Origin: an uncultured Rikenellaceae bacterium
Lineage (GTDB): Bacteria > Bacteroidota > Bacteroidia > Bacteroidales > Rikenellaceae
Reading direction: 5' to 3'
DNA length: 13,954 nt
NCBI GenBank assembly: GCA_947074135.1
Contig: CAMTOL010000032.1
Coordinates: 1-13,954, forward strand
Shown here: positions 4,150-12,657 of the stretch, piece after piece
Layout: each line of letters begins with the position of its first letter
How positions within the stretch are numbered: the stretch's first letter is position 1
Program-made: the position numbers and the translations under genes
The notes under the pieces: model-generated
What the model was told of the DNA's origin: nothing
What the model saw: only the letters and a program-made list of their open reading frames with translations
Databases searched by the model: none

Positions 4150-6522
4150 CTATTTCGACACCACAAAAGTAGTTTTATTTTTGAGAGGATTTTCACCTAA
4201 CGAGAATTTTTCGCCATTTTTAGATAGGTTTAACTCTGTCACACTACTTTCATCTGGCAGAAGAACGAAGCCTTTAGCACTATCTGAGGTTGAATAGGCT
4301 TTGATTTCGAGTTTCGACCAATCCATTTTCGATGTTGATTGCGCAAGTTTGATATGTGGTATCGCTGCTCCATCACGAACTAAGATTACGGCTGGGATTT
4401 TACCCACCTTTATCTCGTTCCAACCTTTGGGGTAAACCTTTGCTGTTTGGTAATCAATCCAGTTGCCCTCTGGCAAATATAGATAACGAGTATCACCACT
4501 CTCCATCATTGGAGCCACCATAATATCGGCTCCAAAGAGGTATTGGTCGTCGATTGTCCAAACCGCTGGGTCGTTTGGGTATTCAATACATAGTGCACGA
4601 ACCATTGGAAGTCCGCCTTCAGAGCTAAGTTTGGCTTGCGCATAGATATAGGGCATTAGTCGATATTTCAGCTCTGCACTTTGACGGAAGGCATCGGTAA
4701 ACGATTCGTTATACAACCAAGGCTCTTTTGGAGGAGCACCGTGCGCTCTTGTGTGCGAGGTCAGGAAGCCAAATGGCAACCAACGACGATACAACTCTTC
4801 GGGAGTGCTAACCACAAAGCCTCCAATATCGTGACTCCAGAACGAGAATCCGCTAAGTCCAAACGAGAGTCCTCCACGAAGCGTACACGCCATTCCTATA
4901 TCGGTATTTGCAGCATCGCCGCCCCAGTGTAGCGGATAGCGTTGCGAACCAGCCCAAGCACTACGAGCCCAAATAATATTTTCTCCATTTACCTCTTTGG
5001 TAACATCGGCAACAGTTTTATTATAGCGCAAAGGATAGAGGTTATGTTCGTAAAGCCCACCTTTTCCAGAAGCATAGAAACCATTTAAAGGAGCTGCCTC
5101 GCCGAAGTCAACCTTTATTGCTCCTACCCCCAATTTGAGCAGTCCACCAATTTTATCTTGATACCACTTAACAGTCACAGGGTTCGAGAAGTCCAGCACT
5201 GCATCTTCATAAGGCATACCTCCGTTAGCATTTTTGACGTGCATACCTTTCTCGACAATCTCTTTAAAGTATTTGTTTTTAGGAGTAAAATATGTCAACT
5301 GCCAGAGCGATATATGGAAGCCAGCATTTTTGAGGTCAGCAATCATTTTTTGAGGGTCAGAGAAACGGCTTGGCGCAAACTTATAGTCACACTGCCAATC
5401 GGTTTCGAACCAACCGGTATCGAAGTGGATAACGTCCGACGGAATTTTATGTTTGCGTAGTTTTGCAGCCACATCATAGCCTTCGTCTTGCGTGAAATAT
5501 GTTATACGGCTCATCCACGTACCGAAGCTCCAAAGGGGCGGCATAGGTGACTTCCCTGTAAGGTCAGTATATTGGTCGAGTATATTTTTAGGTGTTCCCC
5601 AGAATAGAAACATATCAAGAGTTTCGTCTGCCATAAAGAGTTTATTAGCACCTACATAGGTTGCTCCGAAATCGCAGGTCACAGGCGCAGAGGTATGCAA
5701 AAACATACCATATCCACGACTACTCATAAAGAATGGCACTGGTTTGTACTGTTGGTCAGTTTCAGGTCCTTGAGGGTCTGTAACAAAGAGTTGAACCTTT
5801 TGCCCCACTTTGTCAATACTTGTGAACGACTCGCCACAGCCAACAATTTTTTCGCCTGGCGACAACGAGAACACAGGATTAACGCTTCGAGAGTTATCCA
5901 CGCCACGTTTAATAAAATTGAATGGAATAACTTTAACTTGTGTCGAATCGTTATCGACTACGGCACGAGTAGAAGTTAGGATTTTTCCTTTTTTATCTTG
6001 AACTACAATTCTAAATGGATACTCTTCAATTACAAGTGCACCTTCAGCTCCTTCGTAGCGATGACCATTTGGAAGTTTTGCGTATTTCCACGCTTTACTA
6101 CTACTTGGAGTCTTTGCCAACATCAGCGACTCATAGCTTTGCGGTTCAATATCCGAAGTTAGCATTCTAAGTCGGACAGTCGATGGCGAAACAAAGTCCA
6201 ACATAAATTTGAGTTTAGGGTCGCTATCGTACTCTGTTTCAGGGAAGTCAAGCATTTGAAGCTCTTGAGCTAGAATTGTATTTGTATTGAACGCCTGACG
6301 CGTCAAAAGGTTTTGACGTTTCCATTCAACCGTTCCTACGCCAGATTTGGCATCAAACGACACTAGTTTATCAGCAAAAAAGAACAAATTTGTAAAGTCC
6401 GAGAAGTCGGTACTCATATCTTTTGCTTGGTTCATCAGGTAGGTAGCACCTCCATTTTGTTGGGTTTGAGCACTGCAAAACAGTGATAAAGTTAGCAGCA
6501 GAACAGTAAGTGTGGTTTTCAT
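4150..6522 (-). CDS. Secreted GH31 glycosidase, YicI/alpha-xylosidase-like
   Basis: A retaining alpha-glycosidase of family GH31, 790 aa. Seen: N-terminal signal peptide (MKTTLTVLLLTLSLFCSAQ, no proper lipobox), a beta-sandwich N-domain to about residue 300, then a TIM barrel from about 325 (PPLWSFGTW). The nucleophile is Asp472 in IKVDFGE and the acid/base is Asp536 in HWGGDA, followed by RGGLSFGLSGFSFWSHDIGGF as in YicI. C-terminal beta domains finish the protein. Lys470, two residues before the nucleophile, matches YicI Lys414. The YicI Cys-Phe pair after the barrel Asp is replaced by Thr369-Gly370, so xyloside preference is uncertain; an alpha-glucosidase is possible. ATG at 6522 is chosen over a TTG at 6546 because it directly begins the signal peptide. 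Probably periplasmic. No SusC/SusD genes are nearby. Confidence 0.9.
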   Translation of the reverse strand: MKTTLTVLLLTLSLFCSAQTQQNGGATYLMNQAKDMSTDFSDFTNLFFFADKLVSFDAKSGVGTVEWKRQNLLTRQAFNTNTILAQELQMLDFPETEYDSDPKLKFMLDFVSPSTVRLRMLTSDIEPQSYESLMLAKTPSSSKAWKYAKLPNGHRYEGAEGALVIEEYPFRIVVQDKKGKILTSTRAVVDNDSTQVKVIPFNFIKRGVDNSRSVNPVFSLSPGEKIVGCGESFTSIDKVGQKVQLFVTDPQGPETDQQYKPVPFFMSSRGYGMFLHTSAPVTCDFGATYVGANKLFMADETLDMFLFWGTPKNILDQYTDLTGKSPMPPLWSFGTWMSRITYFTQDEGYDVAAKLRKHKIPSDVIHFDTGWFETDWQCDYKFAPSRFSDPQKMIADLKNAGFHISLWQLTYFTPKNKYFKEIVEKGMHVKNANGGMPYEDAVLDFSNPVTVKWYQDKIGGLLKLGVGAIKVDFGEAAPLNGFYASGKGGLYEHNLYPLRYNKTVADVTKEVNGENIIWARSAWAGSQRYPLHWGGDAANTDIGMACTLRGGLSFGLSGFSFWSHDIGGFVVSTPEELYRRWLPFGFLTSHTRAHGAPPKEPWLYNESFTDAFRQSAELKYRLMPYIYAQAKLSSEGGLPMVRALCIEYPNDPAVWTIDDQYLFGADIMVAPMMESGDTRYLYLPEGNWIDYQTAKVYPKGWNEIKVGKIPAVILVRDGAAIPHIKLAQSTSKMDWSKLEIKAYSTSDSAKGFVLLPDESSVTELNLSKNGEKFSLGENPLKNKTTFVVSK

Positions 6523-6680
6523 AGGGTTTAGATTAGGGCACACCAATTAACTCTTTTTTACGGAGTTAACTAGAATCGGGTTAATTTTATTAATTGTATT
6601 ATTTTAGTTGGATAAAGGCAAAGGACACACAAACTCAAATGCACACATTTAAGTTTTGCCTTATTTTGGGTAGAACTTTT

Positions 6681-6712
6681 CAAAGATACAATTTATTTCT
6701 CATATACACAAT
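6681..6712 (-). promoter_or_regulatory. Candidate promoter of the GH31-argB operon
   Basis: On the minus strand: ATTG (6712-6709, 3 of 4 against TTTG), 20-nt spacer, TATCTTTG (6688-6681, a full match to TAnnTTTG). The -7 box is identical to that of the tRNA-tuf promoter. It would leave a leader of about 150 nt before the GH31 start. Confidence 0.65.
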
Positions 6713-6803
6713 GTTATCTAACAATAATTGGTGGCTCAACTCTTTTTTATTCGCTCAATTATGCATTATAAACTTAAGGGAGTGTAAATCTAAAATATTT
6801 TCA

Positions 6804-6811
6804 TAACTTTG
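6804..6811 (+). promoter_or_regulatory. Candidate -7 element for thrA
   Basis: TAACTTTG fits TAnnTTTG and lies about 92 bp upstream of the thrA start. No TTTG is found 19-21 nt upstream, so the -33 box is missing or degenerate. Weak candidate. Confidence 0.4.
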
Positions 6812-6903
6812 TCAGTTCGAGGTTCGATTACCTTAGTTCATCTACTATAGTAACTACCTCATCAAAAAAGTAATTATATCCTTTTTAAAAACAAAAAACT
6901 TTT

Positions 6904-9393
6904 ATGAAAGTACTTAAATTTGGCGGCAGCTCAGTCGGTTCTCACGCAGGGCGTCAGAGCATTAAAACAATTGCAAGCAAATTCGACGAGCCAACTGTTG
7001 TAGTTGTATCGGCACTTGGAGGAGTGACAGATTCATTAATCGCAGTTGCAAAAGAGGCATCTGCAGGTAACGAAACCTCTTATCAAGAGATGTTAGCCCA
7101 AATTCGAATGCGTCACAACGAAGCTATCGGCCAAAGCGTACCAACAGAGCGTCAACAGAGCGTTACAGAGTGTTGCGAAACTCTTTTGGTTGAACTCAGC
7201 AACATTCTCAAGGGCGTCTTCTTAATCAACGACTTATCTCCTAAAACCGAAGCAGCAATTGTGGCTTATGGCGAGAGATTAAGCTCAATAATTATTGCAG
7301 CCATTATCGACGACGCCACTCATATCGACGCTCGCGAGATTATCAAAACTCAACCCTATTTTGGTCGTCACATAGTTGACTTTACGCTTACCAACGCCAA
7401 TATTCGAGAGAAGATTGGTTGTTCGAAGGCTAAGACAATTGTGCTTGGAGGTTTTATAAGTTCGGACAAGACAACTGGCGAAACTACCAACTTAGGCAGG
7501 GGTGGTTCGGACTACACTGCTTCGATTATTGCAGCTGCAGTCGAGGCAAAACAGCTCTATATCTACACAGATGTCGATGGATTTATGACAGCCGACCCTC
7601 GTGTGATTGATGGCGCTATACTTATCGAGCGTTTGAGCTATGTCGAGGCTATGGAGTTGTGCAATTTTGGGGCAAAGGTTATCTATCCGCCAACTATTTT
7701 CCCAGCCTACAACGCTAATATACCTATCATTATACGTAACACATTTAATACAGAGTGTCGCGGCACTTACATCTCAAAAGAGGTAGAAGAGCAATACAAA
7801 GAGAGTCGAGGCGAGAACGAAAAGATTATCAAGGGCATATCGTCGATTAACGACACTGCCCTACTTACAATTCGCGGACTTGGAATGGTAGGCGTTATTG
7901 GAGTTAACTACCGTATTTTTAAGGCACTCGGCAAGGCTGGCATTTCAGTCTTTTTGGTTAGTCAGGCAAGCTCTGAGAACAGCACAAGTATAGCTATGAA
8001 AAACTGTGATGTTGAACACGCTGTCGAGGTTCTACGCAGTGAGTTTGCACAGGAGATTGCTATGGGCGAAATTGACGATTGTGTGGTTCAGAAGAATCTG
8101 GCAACTGTTGGTATTGTGGGCGAACGAATGAAGGATACGCCGGGAGTTGCTGGTCAGCTTTACGGAACGCTGGGTCGTTCGGGCATCAATATTATAGCAT
8201 CAGCTCAAGGAGCTTCTCAAACCAACATCTCGTTTGTGACTGAACTTGCATCGCTTCGCAAGGCTATCAATGTACTTCACAGTTCGTTCTTCTTAAGCGA
8301 ATATCGCGAGATGAACCTCTATATTGTTGGCATTGGCACAGTTGGTCGCAACCTATTGGAGCAGATTGCTTCGCAACAGAAGCTACTTATGGAGCGCAAT
8401 GGACTCAAAATCAATGTTGTTGGCATCTCTAACTCTAAAGCTACCCTATTCTCTGCCGATGGTGTTGGACTGGGCGACTACAAAGAGAAATTGACAACGG
8501 ATTGCGCATTTAAGAGCACTCCACGCGATATTTTCAATAAGATTATTAGCGAGAACCTATTTAATTCCGTTTTTGTGGACTGTACAGCTTCGGCGGAGGT
8601 TGCATCGCTTTATGACGATCTATTAACACACAATATTAGTGTAGTAACAGCAAATAAGATTGCTGCTTCGAGCGGTTATGAACACTATTCTGCACTCAAA
8701 GCTACTGCACGTCAACGAGGCGTTAAATTCCTATTCGAAACTAATGTTGGAGCAGGTCTTCCGATTATCAACACTATTAACGACCTACGCAATAGCGGCG
8801 ACACGATACTTGGTCTTCAAGCGGTTGTTTCAGGCACATTGAACTTTATTTTCAACGAGCTTTCGGCTGATGTTCCATTCTCTCGTACAGTTAAGTTAGC
8901 TTGCGAGGCTGGTTATGCAGAGCCTGATCCACGTATCGATTTGAGTGGAACAGATGTTATTCGTAAACTTGTGATTCTAACTCGTGAGAGTGGCTATAAA
9001 ATTAACACCGAGGATGTCGAAAAGCAACTTTTCATCGACGACTCATTGTTTAATGGTTCGATTGATGAGTTTTGGGCTGCACTTCCGCAAAATGACGAAG
9101 AGTGGGAGTTAAAACGTCAGAGATTGGCAGCAGATGGCAAGAAGTGGCGTTTTGTAGCACAGATGGAGGTTAGTTCAATTGACAATGAGTGTAAACCTAA
9201 ATGCAGGGTTTCGTTGCAGGAGGTTGCGTCGGACCACCCATTCTACAATCTTGAGGGTTCTAACAACATTATACTTATTAAGTCGTCACGTTATCACGAA
9301 TATCCACTTCAGATTAAGGGGTATGGCGCTGGTGCGAGTGTAACGGCAGCGGGAGTTTTCGCCGACATAATGTCAATCGCCAACATTCGTTAA
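6904..9393 (+). CDS. thrA: Bifunctional aspartokinase / homoserine dehydrogenase
   Basis: Catalyses the first and third steps from aspartate to homoserine, feeding threonine, methionine and, through aspartyl phosphate, lysine/diaminopimelate. The protein is 829 aa, as expected for the fusion. Aspartokinase domain at about 1-295: KFGGSS (5-10), GERLSS in the middle, and LGRGGSDYTA with the substrate/ATP loop. Tandem ACT regulatory domains follow at about 310-465, the region where threonine inhibits in the family. The NAD(P)-binding fold of homoserine dehydrogenase begins near 470 with VGIGTVG (475-481); FETNVGAGLPII and VSGTLNFIFNELS mark the catalytic part, and the C-terminus ends GAGASVTAAGVFADIM. 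The start ATG immediately precedes the kinase motif. It appears to be monocistronic: a terminator hairpin follows 95 bp after the stop and the next gene is convergent. Confidence 0.97.
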   Translation: MKVLKFGGSSVGSHAGRQSIKTIASKFDEPTVVVVSALGGVTDSLIAVAKEASAGNETSYQEMLAQIRMRHNEAIGQSVPTERQQSVTECCETLLVELSNILKGVFLINDLSPKTEAAIVAYGERLSSIIIAAIIDDATHIDAREIIKTQPYFGRHIVDFTLTNANIREKIGCSKAKTIVLGGFISSDKTTGETTNLGRGGSDYTASIIAAAVEAKQLYIYTDVDGFMTADPRVIDGAILIERLSYVEAMELCNFGAKVIYPPTIFPAYNANIPIIIRNTFNTECRGTYISKEVEEQYKESRGENEKIIKGISSINDTALLTIRGLGMVGVIGVNYRIFKALGKAGISVFLVSQASSENSTSIAMKNCDVEHAVEVLRSEFAQEIAMGEIDDCVVQKNLATVGIVGERMKDTPGVAGQLYGTLGRSGINIIASAQGASQTNISFVTELASLRKAINVLHSSFFLSEYREMNLYIVGIGTVGRNLLEQIASQQKLLMERNGLKINVVGISNSKATLFSADGVGLGDYKEKLTTDCAFKSTPRDIFNKIISENLFNSVFVDCTASAEVASLYDDLLTHNISVVTANKIAASSGYEHYSALKATARQRGVKFLFETNVGAGLPIINTINDLRNSGDTILGLQAVVSGTLNFIFNELSADVPFSRTVKLACEAGYAEPDPRIDLSGTDVIRKLVILTRESGYKINTEDVEKQLFIDDSLFNGSIDEFWAALPQNDEEWELKRQRLAADGKKWRFVAQMEVSSIDNECKPKCRVSLQEVASDHPFYNLEGSNNIILIKSSRYHEYPLQIKGYGAGASVTAAGVFADIMSIANIR

Positions 9394-9487
9394 CGCTGTT
9401 AGATTATTTCAATCTCACTAGATTTAGGTAATTAATGCCAGACTGTTAACCATTAAAACAACTAATTAGATTGACACATATATACAA

Positions 9488-9524
9488 AACGAGGGACATC
9501 TTAAAGATGTCCCTCGTTGTTATT
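9488..9524. terminator. Bidirectional terminator between thrA and cysH
   Basis: The arm AACGAGGGACATCT (9488-9501) is perfectly complementary to AGATGTCCCTCGTT (9505-9518) with a 3-nt TAA apex, in practice about 13 bp with a 5-nt loop. It is followed on the plus strand by GTTATTTATT. On the minus strand it is followed by TTGTATATATG, so the U-tracts are modest both ways. It lies midway between the convergent thrA and cysH genes and can serve both. Confidence 0.85.
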
Positions 9525-9541
9525 TATTAAGTGTACAGCTA

Positions 9542-10243
9542 TTATTTATGCAATCCACACTCCTTTTGTTCGGGGTTCTCCCACCACCAACGACCAGCTC
9601 TTATATCCTCGCCCTCTTTGATGGCTCTAGTGCAGGGTTGGCAACCGATACTAGGAAAACCTTTATCGTGCAGCGCATTGTATGGTATCGAGTTCTTTTT
9701 GACATAGTCCCACGTTTGCTCCTCGCTCCAGTCGATTAGAGGATTGATTTTAAGCATATTATTTCCTTTATCCCACTCCACAACCTGCATATCTGCTCTA
9801 GTCACGCTCTGTTCGTGTCTAAGTCCGCAAATCCACACTTTCAACCCCTCGAAAGCACGTTTCAATGGTTCAATTTTACGAATATGGCAGCACTCCCTAC
9901 GTTTTTCAATACTATCATAGAAGAGGTTAACACCGTTCTGATTAACCATCTCTTCGACTAGTTTGTTATCTGGAAACATCACTTCTATTCTAACGCCGTA
10001 GTGCATATTAGTCTTTTCGATAAGCGAGTATGTTTCAGGAAACAATCTTCCAGTATCGAGTGTAAATATTTTACACCTCTTGGCTGTCGGGTCTGCTTTT
10101 CTGACCATATCGGTTAGCACTTGATCTTCAATAGATAGGCTCGAAGCGAGTCCGATTTGTTCGGCATAGTTTTCGACAAAGTACGCTACAATCTCTTGTG
10201 CTGTTTTGCCCTGCAACTCGCTGTTTAGTTTAGTAGTATCCAC
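9542..10243 (-). CDS. cysH: Assimilatory APS reductase (PAPS reductase family, 4Fe-4S type)
   Basis: Reduces adenylyl sulfate (APS) to sulfite with thioredoxin-type reductant, in the cytoplasm. The protein is 233 aa, full length. Seen: the nucleotide-binding SSLSIEDQ loop (34-41), LDTGRLFPET (62-71), and RREC-C (Cys118-Cys119) plus CQPC (Cys201-Cys204). This CC...CxxC set ligates the 4Fe-4S cluster of APS-specific enzymes and is absent from the E. coli-type PAPS reductases. The catalytic Cys229 lies in the C-terminal ECGLH. It starts 36 bp after hppA and is probably co-transcribed with it. The sulfate-activation genes cysD/cysN are not in the window. A dedicated promoter was not seen. Confidence 0.93.
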   Translation of the reverse strand: MDTTKLNSELQGKTAQEIVAYFVENYAEQIGLASSLSIEDQVLTDMVRKADPTAKRCKIFTLDTGRLFPETYSLIEKTNMHYGVRIEVMFPDNKLVEEMVNQNGVNLFYDSIEKRRECCHIRKIEPLKRAFEGLKVWICGLRHEQSVTRADMQVVEWDKGNNMLKINPLIDWSEEQTWDYVKKNSIPYNALHDKGFPSIGCQPCTRAIKEGEDIRAGRWWWENPEQKECGLHK

Positions 10244-10279
10244 CTTATAAAAGATTAAAAAATAAAATAACTAATTATA

Positions 10280-12499
10280 CTACAGCAAGCTAAAGGCAAC
10301 TGTAAGTCCAGCCATTACGATAGCCACCATACTCATCAACTTAATCAAAATATTTAGCGATGGACCTGATGTATCTTTGAATGGGTCGCCAACAGTGTCG
10401 CCAGTAACAGTCGCTTTGTGAACGTCCGAGCCTTTACCGCCAAGATGACCCTCTTCAACATATTTCTTAGCATTGTCCCAAGCACCACCTGAGTTTGCCA
10501 TAAAGATAGCCAATACAAAACCTGCACCAAGACCGCCAACAAGTAGCCCCATAACACCCGAAACTCCGAAAATCAGACCTGTAGCAATAGGAGCAACAAT
10601 AGCAAGTATCGAAGGGAAGAGCATTTCACGTTGAGCACCTTTAGTTGAGATAGCAACACAACGAGCATAGTCTGGAGTAGCTTCTCCAGTCAGAATACCT
10701 TTAATTTCACGGAACTGACGACGCACCTCCTCAACCATACTTTGAGCAGCACGACCAACAGCGTTCATAGTCAATCCACAGAAGACAAACGCCATCATAG
10801 CACCAATAAATACCCCAATCAAGACTTTAGGATTCATCAAGTTGACACCATAGTACTCCATAAAGTCAGGAATTTGAGCATCAACCACATTTACAGTCTT
10901 ACCCCAAACCTCGATTGTAGTCTGCCCGATATGCAGTAGTCCAATTTTAATCTCTTCGATATACGATGCCAATAGTGCAAGAGCTGTCAACGCAGCCGAA
11001 CCAATCGCAAAACCTTTACCAGTAGCTGCTGTTGTGTTACCAAGAGCATCGAGAGCATCGGTACGACGACGAACCTCTTTGTCTAATCCTGCCATTTCGG
11101 CGTTGCCTCCAGCATTATCGGCAATAGGACCATAAGCGTCAGTTGCAAGAGTAATACCAAGGGTCGAAAGCATACCAACTGCAGCGATACCAATACCGTA
11201 AAGACCTGTAGAAAGTGATTCGGCACTCAACATTCCACTCTCGCCAAACGAGAAGCCATTTGCACAAAGGAACGCTAGGATAATAGCTACCGCAATTGTG
11301 ATAACTGGAATTGCTGTTGAGAGCATACCTAGACCAATACCCGAGATAATAACAGTTGCAGGTCCAGTCTGTCCACTTTCGGCAACTCTCTGAGTTGGTT
11401 TATAAGAGTGCGATGTGTAGTATTCTGTGGCTTGACCAATAATAATACCAGCCGCAATACCCGTAATTACCGAGAACGAAAGCCCAATCCAATTCTCAAT
11501 TCCAAGTAGATACAAAATTGGGAAAGTTGCAAGAGCAATCAAAATAGAGCTAATATTAACTCCAAGTCCAAGCGAACCAAGCAGTTGTTTCATCGTAGCT
11601 CCCTCTTTGGTGCGAACCAAGAAGATACCAATAATCGACAACAAAATACCAATAGCTGCAATAATCATTGGAGCAAAAACTGCATTTAGCTGAGTTTGAC
11701 CACCTTGCATTGAATACGCAGCTGCACCAAGCGCTGCAGTTGCAAGTATCGAGCCACAGTAGCTCTCATAAAGGTCAGCGCCCATACCAGCAACGTCACC
11801 CACGTTATCGCCTACATTGTCAGCAATAGTTGCAGGATTGCGAGGATCGTCCTCCGGGATTCCAGCCTCAACCTTACCCACAAGGTCTGCTCCAACGTCA
11901 GCCGCTTTGGTGTAGATACCACCACCCACACGAGCAAAGAGAGCTTGAGTCGAAGCACCCATACCAAAAGTCAACATTGTCGTAGTAATAACCACTAATT
12001 TTTGACCGCCATCAGCTTCAACAAAATAGTCGAGAATTAAATACCATATCGAGATATCTAAAAGTCCAAGTCCCACAACCGTTAGACCCATAACCGCACC
12101 CGAACGAAAAGCCACCTTCAGACCTCTATTCAACGATTCAGAAGCTGCTTGCGCTGTACGAGCCGATGCATAAGTTGCTGTTTTCATACCGATAAAACCA
12201 GCCAACCCTGAGAACAGACCGCCAGTCAAGAATGCTCCCGGTACCCAAGGATTTTGAACTCCAAGTCCATAAGCCAAGAAAGCAAAAAAAGCAACTAGCA
12301 CTAAAAAGACCCAACCAACAACTTTGTATTGCTGTTTAAGGTACGCCATTGCACCGCTACGAACGTGAGCAGCAATAGTTTTCATTTTGTCAGTACCCTC
12401 GCTGCAACGTTTCATCTGGACGAAGAAGTAACGAGCAAACCCAAGTGCTACAAGAGCTGCGACAAGTACACAGAGAATTACAATTGTAGATGTTTCCAT
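10280..12499 (-). CDS. hppA: Membrane-bound K+-stimulated pyrophosphatase (Na+ and/or H+ pump)
   Basis: Couples hydrolysis of cytoplasmic pyrophosphate to cation export across the inner membrane. The protein is 739 aa with many transmembrane helices (about 16 expected for the family). Active-site motifs: D201-x7-K209-x-E211 ([11 protein letters not shown]), then the DNVGDNVGD acidic cluster, and near the C-terminus DNAKK, DTVGDP and [19 protein letters not shown] carries Ala491 and Gly494 where K+-independent enzymes have Lys and Thr, so K+ dependence is predicted. Thr92, Phe96 and Asp148 fall where I recall the signature of dual Na+,H+-pumping enzymes of gut Bacteroides. ATG at 12499 directly precedes the first membrane helix; no Shine-Dalgarno. 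It is followed 36 bp later by cysH. Confidence 0.96.
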   Translation of the reverse strand: METSTIVILCVLVAALVALGFARYFFVQMKRCSEGTDKMKTIAAHVRSGAMAYLKQQYKVVGWVFLVLVAFFAFLAYGLGVQNPWVPGAFLTGGLFSGLAGFIGMKTATYASARTAQAASESLNRGLKVAFRSGAVMGLTVVGLGLLDISIWYLILDYFVEADGGQKLVVITTTMLTFGMGASTQALFARVGGGIYTKAADVGADLVGKVEAGIPEDDPRNPATIADNVGDNVGDVAGMGADLYESYCGSILATAALGAAAYSMQGGQTQLNAVFAPMIIAAIGILLSIIGIFLVRTKEGATMKQLLGSLGLGVNISSILIALATFPILYLLGIENWIGLSFSVITGIAAGIIIGQATEYYTSHSYKPTQRVAESGQTGPATVIISGIGLGMLSTAIPVITIAVAIILAFLCANGFSFGESGMLSAESLSTGLYGIGIAAVGMLSTLGITLATDAYGPIADNAGGNAEMAGLDKEVRRRTDALDALGNTTAATGKGFAIGSAALTALALLASYIEEIKIGLLHIGQTTIEVWGKTVNVVDAQIPDFMEYYGVNLMNPKVLIGVFIGAMMAFVFCGLTMNAVGRAAQSMVEEVRRQFREIKGILTGEATPDYARCVAISTKGAQREMLFPSILAIVAPIATGLIFGVSGVMGLLVGGLGAGFVLAIFMANSGGAWDNAKKYVEEGHLGGKGSDVHKATVTGDTVGDPFKDTSGPSLNILIKLMSMVAIVMAGLTVAFSLL

Positions 12500-12585
12500 A
12501 AATTTATTAATTGAATTTGGTTAATTATATGAATGCTAAGTTAATAAAAGCGAGATAGAATCAAGAATATCGTTTTACAATATAC

Positions 12586-12622
12586 CAAAAATAGAGGATA
12601 GTACTTCGCAGCACTACCCTCT
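12586..12622 (-). terminator. Terminator hairpin downstream of rny
   Basis: AGAGGATAGT (12593-12602) pairs with ACTACCCTCT (12613-12622) with a single mismatch, around a 10-nt loop that can close two more pairs. On the minus strand it is followed by ATTTTTGG, a short U-tract. It lies 36 bp after the rny stop codon. The U-tract also reads as a -7-like TATTTTTG (12593-12586), but no -33 box is present at the right spacing. Confidence 0.7.
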
Positions 12623-12639
12623 AAAACCATTACCAACTG

Positions 12640-12652
12640 GCGAACCGTTCGC
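12640..12652. other. Small GC-rich hairpin just after rny stop
   Basis: GCGAAC and GTTCGC form a 13-nt near-palindrome with a stem of at most 5 bp. It lies 5 bp beyond the rny stop codon. It may add to 3' end stability, but it has no U-tract of its own. Confidence 0.35.
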
Positions 12653-12657
12653 TCAGC

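Larger units (their letters stand above)
6523..6903. other. Divergent control region between GH31 and thrA
   Basis: This 381-bp gap contains no credible gene; the longest open frame (6594-6806) has no recognisable protein character. It holds the two candidate promoters listed separately. It also contains a 7-bp inverted repeat in the GH31 leader (TTAACTC 6547-6553, GAGTTAA 6563-6569, 9-nt loop) and a 10-bp perfect palindrome TACTATAGTA (6843-6852) in the expected thrA leader. No threonine-rich leader peptide or known riboswitch was recognised. Confidence 0.6.

Noticed and set aside
6523..6546. TTG start for the GH31 gene
   Set aside because: The ATG at 6522 directly begins a normal signal peptide; the extension adds residues that would spoil it.
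6594..6806. 70-codon open frame between GH31 and thrA, considered as a leader peptide
   Set aside because: It is not rich in threonine or isoleucine and overlaps the candidate promoters; no attenuator hairpins follow.
12562..12589. Possible hppA promoter (TTTG, 16 nt, TATTCTTG)
   Set aside because: The spacer is too short for the consensus and the -7 box has a mismatch; too weak to list.
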